DNA of 24,908 nt from JAIFWV01 sp964580495 (GCA_964580495.1 CAZOKE010000017.1:1-24908), one strand, 5' to 3'. Counted from the stretch's first letter, positions 7,015-14,848 are shown. Notes: a model not told the origin generated them from the letters alone. Numbers and translations are program-made.

Positions 7015-8252
7015 TGGTAAAGAATAATATCCAGGTTCTCAAAGGTTTCCGCGATTATCTGCCAAACGAGCAGATTGCGCGGCGCAAAATCATCTCAAAG
7101 CTTTCCGAAGTATTTGAGCGTTTTGGTTTTGCCCCGCTGGAAACCCCGGCGCTTGAACAATTCGAATTGTTTAAAGGAAAACTCGGCGAAGATGAAAAGT
7201 TGATGTACAAATTCGAGGATTTGGGCGGCCGGACCGTGGCCATGCGCTATGAACTGACGCTGCCAATGGTTCGAGTCGTTTCCGAATATCCTGACCTGCC
7301 CAAGCCATTCAAAAGATACCAGATCGGCAATGTCTGGCGCGCTGACAATCCGCAAAAAGGGCGGTTCCGAGAATTTACCCAGTGCGATGTTGATGTAGTC
7401 GGGTCTGACTCAATTTTGGCCGATGCGGAAGTTATTGCAGCGCTTTATTCCGGGCTGAAGGAGTTGGAAATCGAAAATGTTATCGTCCAGATTAACAATC
7501 GCAAGTTGGTGGACGAAATTTTGGCTGAGCTTGAAATCCCTAAGACCGGGATCGCCAAATTTATGCGGATCATGGACAAGATGGATAAGCTTGGGGCAGC
7601 CAAAGTCGGGGAAGCGCTGACCGACGAAGGTTTTGATTCTGACTTGGTGAACAAGTACGAGAAGCTCATAGCCAAAAAATCGAAAAAATTTACCGAAGAA
7701 ATGGAAAGCCTGCTCACCGGATTCGGCGTTGACAATATAGAGTTCAATAAGTTTTTGATGCGCGGCTTGGACTACTACACTTCCACTGTTTTTGAATTCA
7801 AATTGAAAGACAAGCCGGAGTTTGGGTCAATTGCCGGCGGCGGACGTTATGACAAACTGATTGAAAAAATTTCCGGGAAAGCATTGCCGGCAGTCGGCGG
7901 CTCGATCGGTTTGGATAGATTGTTTGCCGCGCTCCAAGACGGCGGCAAAATTTCGCCGCAGACCGCAGCCGAGGTCATCGTGTTCAATATCGATAAAGAT
8001 TTGAATTCGCAGTACTTAAACATGGTCACGAACCTGCGGGCATCCGGCTTGGACACCGAGCTTTATTATGAACCGGCCAAATTGGACAAGCAGTTCAAAT
8101 ACGCCGAGGCGCGCAATATCCAAGTTGCGGTCATTTTGGGTCCGGATGAAGTCAAAAAAGGCAAGGTTAATCTCAAAGATTTGCGGAAGAAAGAACAAGT
8201 CACAGTGGATCTGGACGACTTAATAAGCGGCATTAAGTCCATGCTTTGGTAA
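7014..8252 (+). CDS. hisS: Histidyl-tRNA synthetase
   Basis: 412 aa class II synthetase that charges tRNA-His. Motif 1 region: KGFRDYLPNEQIARRKI followed by FGFAPLETPALEQFE. Motif 2 is at about 105-130 (YQIGNVWRADNPQKGRFREFTQCDVDVVG). The HisRS-specific block GLDYYTSTVFEF and GSIAGGGRYDKL come next. Motif 3 is near 293-303 (AVGGSIGLDRLF). The C-terminal anticodon-binding domain starts around residue 325 (AAEVIVFNID). Length is normal. It forms its own unit between two terminators, and the gene may be translated without a leader. Confidence 0.97.
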   Translation: MVKNNIQVLKGFRDYLPNEQIARRKIISKLSEVFERFGFAPLETPALEQFELFKGKLGEDEKLMYKFEDLGGRTVAMRYELTLPMVRVVSEYPDLPKPFKRYQIGNVWRADNPQKGRFREFTQCDVDVVGSDSILADAEVIAALYSGLKELEIENVIVQINNRKLVDEILAELEIPKTGIAKFMRIMDKMDKLGAAKVGEALTDEGFDSDLVNKYEKLIAKKSKKFTEEMESLLTGFGVDNIEFNKFLMRGLDYYTSTVFEFKLKDKPEFGSIAGGGRYDKLIEKISGKALPAVGGSIGLDRLFAALQDGGKISPQTAAEVIVFNIDKDLNSQYLNMVTNLRASGLDTELYYEPAKLDKQFKYAEARNIQVAVILGPDEVKKGKVNLKDLRKKEQVTVDLDDLISGIKSMLW

Positions 8253-8268
8253 TTTCCAAACTTTTCTG

Positions 8269-8296
8269 CACCGCATGCATTTGCGGTGTTTTTTTC
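8269..8296 (+). terminator. Rho-independent terminator of hisS
   Basis: CACCGCA (8269-8275) and TGCGGTG (8282-8288), then seven T's (8289-8295). Confidence 0.9.
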
Positions 8297-8434
8297 GCCA
8301 ATTTAGGAAAGCCGATCTTTACAAACGAGCCAATTTTGGTTAATCTTTATCCAGCACCGCTTTTGTTTGGTCAAGTTTGTTAAACTCGATTATTCAAAAG
8401 TGGTGGGCAGGATTAATTCTTAAGGAGCAATCAA

Positions 8435-9091
8435 ATGAAAACAATTATCGGGATCATTGTTTTGGCCGCTATCGGCTTTGGAGGTTATTATTTTATGCAG
8501 CACAACAAAAAATCTGAAAACGCGCAGACAAATTCGCAAGCGCAATCTCAAACCAGCGGAACAACCCAAACCGCGCCTAACACAAATTCAGCCTCAACAA
8601 CCCCGGCCGTTTCCGATCACCCGGTGGCCACGATTGATACCTCGATGGGAACTTTCCAGGTGAAGCTGGACCACACTGCGGCACCAAAAACCGTAGAAAA
8701 TTTCGTGAAGCTTGCCAACGAGAATTTCTACAATGGCCTGAAGTTCCATCGCGTGATCCCGAACTTCGTAATTCAAGGCGGCGACCCGAAAGGGGATGGC
8801 ACCGGCGGTCCTGGCTACACAGTGCCGGCTGAAATCAAGCTCAAGCACACCAAGGGCGCGATTGCCATGGCTCGCACCGGCGATGACGTAAACCCAACCC
8901 GCGCTTCCTCCGGTAGCCAGTTTTATGTGGCCCTGCAAGACTTGCCGCAGCTGGACGGCCAATACACGGTTTTCGGTTATGTCACTTCGGGCATGGATGT
9001 CGTCGAAAAAATTGGCGCAGTTCCGACTGATCCGACCAACGATATGCCGCTGAAGGATGTTATCATTAACAAAATCACTATCCAGGAATAA
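8435..9091 (+). CDS. Membrane-anchored cyclophilin-type peptidyl-prolyl isomerase
   Basis: 218 aa. It catalyses cis-trans isomerisation of X-Pro bonds, probably on the outer face of the membrane. Residues 3-22 form a signal anchor (TIIGIIVLAAIGFGGYYFM); residues 24-62 are a Gln/Ser/Thr/Asn linker. The cyclophilin domain covers about 63-217 with the typical FHRVIPNFVIQGGDP, GAIAMAR, SSGSQFYVAL and YTVFGYVTSGMDVVEKI; Arg in FHRV and the QGGD stretch are active-site elements. The start has AAGGAGC upstream. The stop is three bases before the ndk ATG, so the two genes form an operon. Confidence 0.93.
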   Translation: MKTIIGIIVLAAIGFGGYYFMQHNKKSENAQTNSQAQSQTSGTTQTAPNTNSASTTPAVSDHPVATIDTSMGTFQVKLDHTAAPKTVENFVKLANENFYNGLKFHRVIPNFVIQGGDPKGDGTGGPGYTVPAEIKLKHTKGAIAMARTGDDVNPTRASSGSQFYVALQDLPQLDGQYTVFGYVTSGMDVVEKIGAVPTDPTNDMPLKDVIINKITIQE

Positions 9092-9094
9092 TAT

Positions 9095-9685
9095 ATGGCT
9101 GACATGAAACAAGAATTGACTTATGTAATGATAAAACCGGACGGCGTTAAGCGCGGTTTAACTGGCGAGATTATCAAACGGATCGAACAACGCGGGCTAA
9201 AGATTGTAGCGATTGAAATGATGATGCCGACAAAACAGATGATAGACGATCATTATCCCAAAGATCCGGCCTGGATTACCAGGTTGGGCTCAAAAACTTT
9301 GGCGACTTATGAAAAATACGGTTTGGATGTCAAAGCGGAATTTGGAACCGATAAAGCTGAAGATTTGGGTCCCATGGTCCGCGGCTGGCTGATCGACTAC
9401 ATGATTTCCGGGCCTGTGGTAAAGATCGTGGTTCAAGGCATCCATGCAGTCGATATGGTGCGGAAACTCGCGGGACACACTTTGCCGAATATGGCAGAAG
9501 TTGGGACAATCCGTGGTGATTATTCAGTTGACTCACCGGCAGTTGCAAATAAGGAGCATCGGGGCGTCCACAACCTAATTCACGCTTCGGAAACGCAAGA
9601 AGAAGCCGCTCATGAAATAGAACATTGGGGCATGAAAGATAAAATCCATACTTATAAAAGAGTTGAAGAAGACCTGATGATATAA
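9095..9685 (+). CDS. ndk: Nucleoside diphosphate kinase
   Basis: 196 aa. It transfers the terminal phosphate between nucleoside tri- and diphosphates through a phospho-His. TYVMIKPDGVKRGLTGEIIKRIE and GTIRGDYSVDSP are family motifs, and the catalytic His is in NLIHASE (residue 163). It is about 45-50 residues longer than the usual 140-150 because of extra sequence around residues 60-90 (PAWITRLGSKTLATYEKYGL) and between IRGDYS and NLIH. It overlaps no neighbour and follows the cyclophilin by three bases. Production of dNTPs links it functionally to the upstream reductase. Confidence 0.95.
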   Translation: MADMKQELTYVMIKPDGVKRGLTGEIIKRIEQRGLKIVAIEMMMPTKQMIDDHYPKDPAWITRLGSKTLATYEKYGLDVKAEFGTDKAEDLGPMVRGWLIDYMISGPVVKIVVQGIHAVDMVRKLAGHTLPNMAEVGTIRGDYSVDSPAVANKEHRGVHNLIHASETQEEAAHEIEHWGMKDKIHTYKRVEEDLMI

Positions 9686-9690
9686 AAGAG

Positions 9691-9717
9691 CAGCCCTCAG
9701 GGGCTGTTTTCTTTTTA
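9691..9717 (+). terminator. Rho-independent terminator of the cyclophilin-ndk operon
   Basis: CAGCCC-TCAG-GGGCTG followed by TTTTCTTTTTA. Confidence 0.9.
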
Positions 9718-9725
9718 CTCGAATT

Positions 9726-9735
9726 GCTATATAAT
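9726..9735 (+). promoter_or_regulatory. -10 element of the small gene at 9767
   Basis: Perfect TATAAT at 9730-9735, preceded by GC. No good -35 is present; the T tract of the preceding terminator occupies that position. Confidence 0.45.
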
Positions 9736-9766
9736 GCTTCTTAAGTTCCCGTTAAAGGAGGCTTTC

Positions 9767-9997
9767 ATGTCACATTCGGTGATCGTGAAGTGCGGATGCT
9801 CCATAATCCGCAACATCGAGTGCTCAAGCCACGCCAGGGCCCAGAGGCTCAAGCGCGAGCTCGAGCACGCAATCGAGTCAGCGCGGCGGATGAGTTCGAC
9901 CGAGCTCCTCCACGGATTCGTCGTGGAAATCGTCCCTCTCGAGAAGCCGGCGGATCCGTTCATGATCGTAGCCGAGCTGCGCACAGTTGCGGCCTAG
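9767..9997 (+). CDS. Hypothetical small protein, single-gene unit
   Basis: 76 aa, not recognised. The N-terminus has three Cys (VKCGCSIIRNIECSSH), which could bind metal. A long charged helix follows (ARAQRLKRELEHAIESARRM), then a strand-like end (GFVVEIVPLEKPADPFMIVAELRTV). The ATG at 9767 is preferred over the upstream in-frame start because AAAGGAGG lies seven bases before it. The gene is framed by terminators on both sides, is GC-rich and uses codons unlike ndk and mutM. Confidence 0.7.
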   Translation: MSHSVIVKCGCSIIRNIECSSHARAQRLKRELEHAIESARRMSSTELLHGFVVEIVPLEKPADPFMIVAELRTVAA

Positions 9998-10004
9998 AAT
10001 TTAC

Positions 10005-10045
10005 GGGCGGAAGTTGCCGATAAGGCAACTTCCGCCCTTTCTTTT
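10005..10045 (+). terminator. Strong Rho-independent terminator
   Basis: A 14-bp perfect stem GGGCGGAAGTTGCC / GGCAACTTCCGCCC (10005-10018, 10024-10037) with loop GATAA, followed by TTTCTTTT. Confidence 0.92.
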
Positions 10046-10053
10046 GCTATAAT
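10045..10053 (+). promoter_or_regulatory. Extended -10 promoter of mutM
   Basis: TGC-TATAAT (TGn 10045-10047, perfect -10 at 10048-10053), 18 bases before the ATG. AAAGGA precedes the start. No -35 is apparent, as expected for an extended -10 promoter. Confidence 0.65.
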
Positions 10054-10071
10054 AGGTTCGAAAGGATAAAC

Positions 10072-10989
10072 ATGCCAGAATTACCTGAAGTAGAAACAGT
10101 GGTTTCAGAATTGCGGCCGAAACTCAAAAATAAAATCATCAAGGAAGTACGGGTGCTGATGCCGAAAATGGTTTCAGTCGGGCCCGCGACTTTGCCCAAC
10201 CTTCGCAGAACCGATGGTTCGGTTGCGGTTAAATTTGCCAAGACTTTGAAAGGCAAAAGAATTTCCAATATTTCACGCCGAGCTAAAATGATCATAATTG
10301 ATTTAGCAGGTGAATACGCAATTTTGGTTCACTTGAAGATGACCGGCCAGCTGATTTTTTTGGATAAAAAACATTTGGACAAACAAATCAAGCTTTTAAA
10401 TATCGAAAACTACACCACAGTGCGCTTGCCAGCCAAATCCACGCACGTTATTTTTGAATTTACCGATGGCTCGCGGCTTTTCTATAATGATTTCCGCCAG
10501 TTTGGATATTTGAAATTAGTCACTGACAAAGAATTGCCGCAAGTGCCAGAGCTGCAAGGATATGGGCCGGAACCTCTAGATAAAAAATTTACATACAAGG
10601 AGCTCGACAAGCTTTTTTCCAAGCGCAGTGGAGCTCCTGTGAAATCTTGGCTGATGGATCCTACCATCATCGCCGGCATTGGCAATATTTATTCCGACGA
10701 AATTTTATATTATGCCAAAATCAAGCCGACTCGGACAGTGAAAAGCCTCAAACCCAAAGAAAAAATGTTGCTTTTCCGCGGCATCAAAGTTATCTTAACC
10801 AGTGCAGTCAAACATTATGGATCATCTGTCGGCGATTTCGTGCGGCCATCGGGAGATTGGGGAACTTATGGTTTGCTGCACAAAGTTTATGGCCGGGCCG
10901 GGGAAAAATGCAAAGCTTGCGGAAGCATCATCAAAAGCCTAAAATTTAATGGGAGAACAGGGAGTTATTGTCCCAAGGAACAGAAATAG
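10072..10989 (+). CDS. mutM: Formamidopyrimidine-DNA glycosylase (Fpg)
   Basis: 305 aa. It removes oxidised purines such as 8-oxoguanine and nicks the strand. The N-terminus MPELPEVETVV carries catalytic Pro2 and Glu3. HLKMTGQL holds the conserved Lys of the beta-hairpin. DPTIIAGIGNIYSDEIL is the helix-two-turn-helix. The C-terminal zinc finger reads CKACGSII...GRTGSYCPKEQK: the first three Cys and the conserved Arg are present, but the fourth Cys of the usual YCPxCQ is Glu. The protein is somewhat longer than the usual 270-280 aa. It is transcribed alone from an extended -10 promoter. Confidence 0.95.
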   Translation: MPELPEVETVVSELRPKLKNKIIKEVRVLMPKMVSVGPATLPNLRRTDGSVAVKFAKTLKGKRISNISRRAKMIIIDLAGEYAILVHLKMTGQLIFLDKKHLDKQIKLLNIENYTTVRLPAKSTHVIFEFTDGSRLFYNDFRQFGYLKLVTDKELPQVPELQGYGPEPLDKKFTYKELDKLFSKRSGAPVKSWLMDPTIIAGIGNIYSDEILYYAKIKPTRTVKSLKPKEKMLLFRGIKVILTSAVKHYGSSVGDFVRPSGDWGTYGLLHKVYGRAGEKCKACGSIIKSLKFNGRTGSYCPKEQK

Positions 10990-11070
10990 CACTCCTTCCT
11001 TTGACCTGAGTGCGTGCATATCCCATCTCGACGACCCTAAACAGAATCTCACAAGCGGGAGGAGAGATCC

Positions 11071-11097
11071 CTTAAATAAGAATATAACGAGCTGGTC
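11071..11097 (+). repeat. Left inverted repeat flanking the GIY-YIG gene
   Basis: 27 nt starting CTTAAATAAG and ending AGCTGGTC. It is inverted relative to 11384-11410 with 19 of 27 matches, including a perfect AGCTGGTC/GACCAGCT core next to the ORF. Confidence 0.5.
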
Positions 11098-11104
11098 TGA
11101 TTTT

Positions 11105-11383
11105 ATGTATTATGTATATATAATGGCTAGTATAAGCGGAACTATTTACATAGGATTCACCAACAATCTTATTAAAAGAGTTTGGGAACATAAAAATGAT
11201 TTAGTTAAAGGTTTTACTCAAAAATATCAATGTCATAAATTAATTTATTATGAACAAGGGGAAGACTTTGATTCTGTATTAGCCAGAGAAAAAGAGATTA
11301 AAAAATGGAGAAGAGAAAAGAAAGAGTCATTGATAAAAGAATTTAATCCACAATGGAAAGATTTATATTACAAGCTTATTTAG
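11105..11383 (+). CDS. Stand-alone GIY-YIG endonuclease domain protein
   Basis: 92 aa. The GIY-YIG nuclease signature is seen as YYVYIM (residues 2-7) and TIYIGFTNNLIKRVWEHK (about 13-30), with the conserved Arg in KRVWEH. Further conserved sequence is KLIYYEQGEDFDSVLAREKEIKKWRREKKESLI and NPQWKDLY. Such small UvrC-N-terminal-like proteins are common and often present in several copies; their function is usually unknown. The gene is far more AT-rich than its neighbours and is flanked by 27-nt inverted repeats, which suggests a recent insertion. The start at 11105 is chosen because the domain begins there; upstream codons belong to the mutM end in another frame. Confidence 0.85.
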   Translation: MYYVYIMASISGTIYIGFTNNLIKRVWEHKNDLVKGFTQKYQCHKLIYYEQGEDFDSVLAREKEIKKWRREKKESLIKEFNPQWKDLYYKLI

Positions 11384-11410
11384 GACCAGCTTATATGACC
11401 CTTGTTTAAG
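11384..11410 (-). repeat. Right inverted repeat flanking the GIY-YIG gene
   Basis: Begins GACCAGCTTATA immediately after the TAG stop and ends TTGTTTAAG. It is the inverted partner of 11071-11097. A further imperfect hairpin (11412-11452, AAGGCC core) follows. Confidence 0.5.
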
Positions 11411-11467
11411 CGATTTCTCGGCCTTGGGATTATTCTCATAAGGCCTCGAAATGGTAAAAGGAAATAT

Positions 11468-11812
11468 ATGGACATTGATAAATGGGAACAACTTAAGGAA
11501 GAGCTTAAACGCAAGTTTAAAATCGAGGATGAACATGTCGAGAATTTAACCGTGCCCACTTCCGAAGGTGAGGTCGTGGCCGGCAAAGCCGAAGTCATCA
11601 TATTTGAAACGCCGATGGGAAAAATCAAGTTAGCGTATGAATCCAAACCCGTAGTGCTGGGGAAAAAAGAAATTTATTCGCACCAGCAAGGAAAATCAGC
11701 CCGCACTGAGTACCAGTTTTCCGAAACGGAATTTTCACACAAGCTGAAAGCCTACAAATGGGACGATGATACAGAGGAGTGGAAAGAAATCGATGCCTCA
11801 AGCTTCGCTTAA
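11468..11812 (+). CDS. Conserved-looking hypothetical protein
   Basis: 114 aa, not recognised. An N-terminal helix (DKWEQLKEELKRKFKIEDEHVENL) is followed by strands (GKAEVIIFETPMGKIKLAYESKPVVLGKKEIY) and a C-terminal half rich in aromatic and charged residues (FSHKLKAYKWDDDTEEWKEIDASSFA). It is probably cytosolic, with no membrane segment and no Cys. The start follows AAAAGGAAAT. Its 3' end overlaps the next gene's start by 20 nt, so the two are likely co-translated. Confidence 0.75.
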   Translation: MDIDKWEQLKEELKRKFKIEDEHVENLTVPTSEGEVVAGKAEVIIFETPMGKIKLAYESKPVVLGKKEIYSHQQGKSARTEYQFSETEFSHKLKAYKWDDDTEEWKEIDASSFA

Positions 11813-12734
11813 TCCAGCAAATCTAGAACAGGTCAAATCAGCCATCCTGCAAACGGTGGCGTTTTTTAGTCTCTATGATTTACCGGTCTCATTGGCCTCT
11901 CTGCACCAAAATTTGTACAAAACTTTTGCCGATTTTGAATCGGTGAAAACGCAAGCCCAAGAACTGGCCAGGGATGGTAAGTTGGTTTTTAAAAATGAAT
12001 TGTATGCTTTGAAAGAATGGGATGAGACTAAACTCGAGGCTAACAAAACGGAAATAGCCAAACGGCTGCGCAAAGTCAAAAAATATTTACCTTTATTGGC
12101 GGTTATTCCGTTTGTGGACCAAATCTCGATCATCAACAGCCTGGCTATGGGCAACGCTGACCAGGAGTCGGATATTGATTTTTTCGTGGTCACGCGCCCC
12201 GGCACCTTGTACTTCGTGCGGTCTGTGATAATTGTGCTGTTCCGCTTCTTGGGCGTGTACAAAACCCGAAAGCACAGCAACAAACGGTTTTGTTTCGGCT
12301 TTTACATCACTTCCGACCATTTAGATCTTTCAAAAGTTTTGTTGCCGGGAGACGACCCGCATTTCGCTTTTTGGTTTGCCTCGTTTGCGCCGCTTCTGAA
12401 CCGCAAAAATTACGAGCGTCTGGTTTCTGCCAACCCTTGGATTTACGGTTATTTTCCGAATTTTGACCTGGATACCAGGCTCATGTACTTAGAAAAACGA
12501 ACCCCGCTTCATCGCTTGCTTAAATTATTTTTCGAAATAATTGCCGTAATTCCGGCTCTTGCTCTGGAGCCAATTTTGCGCAAAATCCATATCAAACATA
12601 CGTTTGGCTTGCCGGAAAACCACTGGAGCACTTCCACGACCGTGGCCAATGCCCACATGCTGAAATTGCATGCCCTGGACCCGCGGAAAGACATCCGCCA
12701 GAAATTTTATGATCTCTTGCAAAGCTTGCGGTAG
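11793..12734 (+). CDS. Nucleotidyltransferase-superfamily protein
   Basis: 313 aa from the ATG at 11793, chosen over an upstream in-frame codon because GAGGAG lies upstream. Residues 10-75 look like a winged-helix region (VKSAILQTVAFFSLYDLPVSLASLHQNLYKTF). The polymerase-beta-like nucleotidyltransferase motif is G120-N-A-D-x-x-S-D127-x-D129 (MGNADQESDIDFFVVT), with the Gly and two metal-binding Asp in place. Hydrophobic stretches VIIVLFRFLGVY and LFFEIIAVIPALAL may be membrane-associated. The substrate is unknown. It overlaps the previous ORF by 20 nt and is followed by groES. Confidence 0.75.
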   Translation: MPQASLNPANLEQVKSAILQTVAFFSLYDLPVSLASLHQNLYKTFADFESVKTQAQELARDGKLVFKNELYALKEWDETKLEANKTEIAKRLRKVKKYLPLLAVIPFVDQISIINSLAMGNADQESDIDFFVVTRPGTLYFVRSVIIVLFRFLGVYKTRKHSNKRFCFGFYITSDHLDLSKVLLPGDDPHFAFWFASFAPLLNRKNYERLVSANPWIYGYFPNFDLDTRLMYLEKRTPLHRLLKLFFEIIAVIPALALEPILRKIHIKHTFGLPENHWSTSTTVANAHMLKLHALDPRKDIRQKFYDLLQSLR

Positions 12735-12745
12735 GTTGGTAAAAT
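12717..12745 (+). promoter_or_regulatory. Promoter of groES-groEL
   Basis: TTGCAA (12717-12722), 17 nt, TAAAAT (12740-12745) with a TGG extended -10 just upstream. It overlaps the end of the nucleotidyltransferase gene. No CIRCE repeat (TTAGCACTC with its inverted partner) is seen. Confidence 0.6.
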
Positions 12746-12762
12746 ACATTGTAAAATAAAAC

Positions 12763-12789
12763 AAAAATGTCCGGCAAAGGGCATTTTTT
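12763..12789 (+). terminator. Terminator-like hairpin in the groES leader
   Basis: AAAAATGTCC (12763-12772) pairs with GGGCATTTTT (12779-12788) around loop GGCAAA, one U-G pair, ending in a T run. Only 33 nt separate it from the groES ATG, too little for another promoter, so it either ends the upstream transcript or attenuates groES. Confidence 0.6.
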
Positions 12790-12822
12790 CATCCTAAAAA
12801 TCATTAAACAGAAAGGAAATCT

Positions 12823-13098
12823 ATGGCAATTCAACCAATCGGTGACCGCATACTGGTCAAAGTCCTGGAAGAAAAGGAAACCACCAAGTCCGGGATCGTG
12901 CTGCCGGAAACCGCGGAAAAAGAGAAAAAGGCTGAAGGCGAGATCGTGGCCATTGGCGAGGGCGATAAAGTAAAGAAAATGAATCTCAAAATCGGGGACA
13001 AAGTCATGTTCGGCAAATACGCCGGCGACGAAGTCCAAATCCAAAAAGTCGAACACAGATTCTTGAAAGATGAGGAGATTCTCGCTGTAATTAAGTAG
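12823..13098 (+). CDS. groES: Co-chaperonin GroES
   Basis: 91 aa, slightly shorter than the usual 95-97. It forms the heptameric lid of the GroEL chamber. IQPIGDRILVKVLEEKETTKSGIVLPETAEKEK contains the mobile loop (about 18-33), and GEIVAIGEG, IGDKVMFGKYAGDEV and LKDEEILAVIK are family blocks. The start follows AAAGGAAAT. groEL lies 81 nt downstream in the same direction. Confidence 0.97.
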   Translation: MAIQPIGDRILVKVLEEKETTKSGIVLPETAEKEKKAEGEIVAIGEGDKVKKMNLKIGDKVMFGKYAGDEVQIQKVEHRFLKDEEILAVIK

Positions 13099-13179
13099 AG
13101 ATGTAACATGTATCATGTAACAAAAATCGTAAAAAGACTTGTTACATGTTATATGATTCATGTTTAATGGAAAAATACT
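13099..13179. repeat. groES-groEL spacer with CATGTAA-word hairpin
   Basis: The 7-nt words CATGTAT CATGTAA (from 13107) end in CATGTAACA (13114-13122), which pairs with TGTTACATG (13140-13148). A further partly matching arm ATGATTCATG follows. A 17-nt A-rich loop separates the arms. There is no T tract, so it is more likely an mRNA processing or stability element than a terminator. Confidence 0.6.
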
Positions 13180-14841
13180 ATGGCAAAATTGATTAAGAGC
13201 GGGTCTGATGCGCGCGAACAAATTATGAAAGGCGTGGACGCCTTGGCTGACGTAGTCAAGGTGACTTTGGGCCCCAAGGGCCGCAACGTGATATTGGACG
13301 AAGGCTATGGTGCACCCACCATTACCAACGACGGCGTGACTATCGCAAAAAAAATTGATCTCGAAGATAAATTCCAGAATGTCGGGGCGCAGCTCATCAA
13401 AGAAGTGGCGGAAAAAACCAATGACGTGGCCGGGGACGGCACCACGACTGCCACAGTTTTGGCGCAAGCTATTTTGAAAAACTGGAAGGAAGTCAAAGAC
13501 CAAGCCGATGTCCTCTCCATCAAACGCGGCTTGGACAAAGCCGTAGAGTTTGTAGTTTCCGAACTGCAAAAAATCAAGAAAGCGGTATCCAGTAGCGAAG
13601 AAATTGCCCAAGTCGGCACCATTTCGTCCCTGGATCCCGAAGTCGGCAAGCTTATTTCCGAAGCCATGGCGGACGTGGGGAAGGATGGCGTTATTACCGT
13701 GGAAGAAGGCCAGACTATCGGTATTGTGAAAGAAGTGGTCAAAGGAATGCGCTTTGACAAAGGCTATGTCTCGGCTTATATGGTCACTGATCCGGCGCGC
13801 ATGGAAGCGGTTTGGGAAAATCCGTACATTTTGATTACCGATAAGAAAATTACATCGATCCAGGATATTTTGCCGCTGCTGGAAAAGGTTGTGGGAGCCG
13901 GCAAAAAAGAACTGGTTATAATTGCCGATGACATCGAAGGCGAAGCTTTGGCTACTTTCATCCTCAACAAACTTAAAGGAACGTTTGCGGTTTTGGCCAT
14001 TAAAGCTCCAGGTTTTGGCGAAAGGCGCAAAGAAATGCTGGCCGACATCGCGGTCTTAACCGGCGGCCAGGTTATTTCCGAAGAATTGGGGCTTAAGCTC
14101 GACACAGCTGACATAAATATGCTGGGCAAGGCCCGCAAGGTCATCGCCAACAAGGAAAACACCACAATCGTGGAAGGCGCTGGCGACAAAGTTCAGATCG
14201 AAAACCGCGTGGCCCAGCTCAAAGTGGAAATGAAAAATTCGACTTCGGATTATGAGCGGGAAAAGCTCCAGGAAAGGTTGGCCAAACTATCCGGCGGCGT
14301 TGCTGTGATCAAAGTCGGGGCTGCGACTGAAACCGAGATGAAAGACAAGAAATTCAAAATCGAAGACGCGCTGAATGCCACCAAAGCCGCGGTGGAAGAG
14401 GGGATCGTTCCGGGCGGCGGTTCGGCTTTGGCAAAAATTGTGCCAAAATTGCACGGGCATATCATCACATCATCGCCGACTTCGGCTGAGCGCGTGGGCA
14501 TGGAAATTATCGAGCGCGCCATCCAAATACCATTCAAACAAATTGCCATTAATTCCGGGCTCAACCCTGACCGGTTGATCAAAGACGTCCAGGAATGGCC
14601 GGACAATTGGGGATTTGATTTCGGCGGGTTTGATCCCAATGACAGTTCCACCGGCAAAAAAGATTTGTTGCAAGCCGGAATTATTGATCCGCTGAAAGTC
14701 ACACGCACCGCTCTGCAAAACGCGGCTTCAATCGCCGGCGAAATGCTCACGACCGAAGCTGTGGTCGTGGATAAGCCGGAGCCAAAAACTCCAGCCGCGC
14801 CAATGGGCGGGGGCATGGGGATGGGGGGAATGGATTACTAA
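13180..14841 (+). CDS. groEL: Chaperonin GroEL
   Basis: 553 aa, normal length. It folds proteins in an ATP-driven double ring with GroES. Characteristic blocks: VKVTLGPKGRNVILD, GAPTITNDGVTIAKKI, NDVAGDGTTTATVLAQAI (with the catalytic Asp), the apical domain around residues 190-370, and GIVPGGGSALAK. The C-terminus ends in the Gly-Met-rich GGGMGMGGMDY. It forms an operon with groES. A 7-nt word array (14849-14876) and a strong hairpin follow. Confidence 0.98.
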   Translation: MAKLIKSGSDAREQIMKGVDALADVVKVTLGPKGRNVILDEGYGAPTITNDGVTIAKKIDLEDKFQNVGAQLIKEVAEKTNDVAGDGTTTATVLAQAILKNWKEVKDQADVLSIKRGLDKAVEFVVSELQKIKKAVSSSEEIAQVGTISSLDPEVGKLISEAMADVGKDGVITVEEGQTIGIVKEVVKGMRFDKGYVSAYMVTDPARMEAVWENPYILITDKKITSIQDILPLLEKVVGAGKKELVIIADDIEGEALATFILNKLKGTFAVLAIKAPGFGERRKEMLADIAVLTGGQVISEELGLKLDTADINMLGKARKVIANKENTTIVEGAGDKVQIENRVAQLKVEMKNSTSDYEREKLQERLAKLSGGVAVIKVGAATETEMKDKKFKIEDALNATKAAVEEGIVPGGGSALAKIVPKLHGHIITSSPTSAERVGMEIIERAIQIPFKQIAINSGLNPDRLIKDVQEWPDNWGFDFGGFDPNDSSTGKKDLLQAGIIDPLKVTRTALQNAASIAGEMLTTEAVVVDKPEPKTPAAPMGGGMGMGGMDY

Positions 14842-14848
14842 GTTAAAA

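Noticed and set aside
12735..12822. CIRCE element for HrcA control of groES
   Set aside because: No TTAGCACTC-N9-GAGTGCTAA or close variant is present.
12592..13611. 339-codon minus-strand ORF
   Set aside because: It is antisense to groES and the start of groEL, and its composition (Phe/His-rich) fits a shadow frame.
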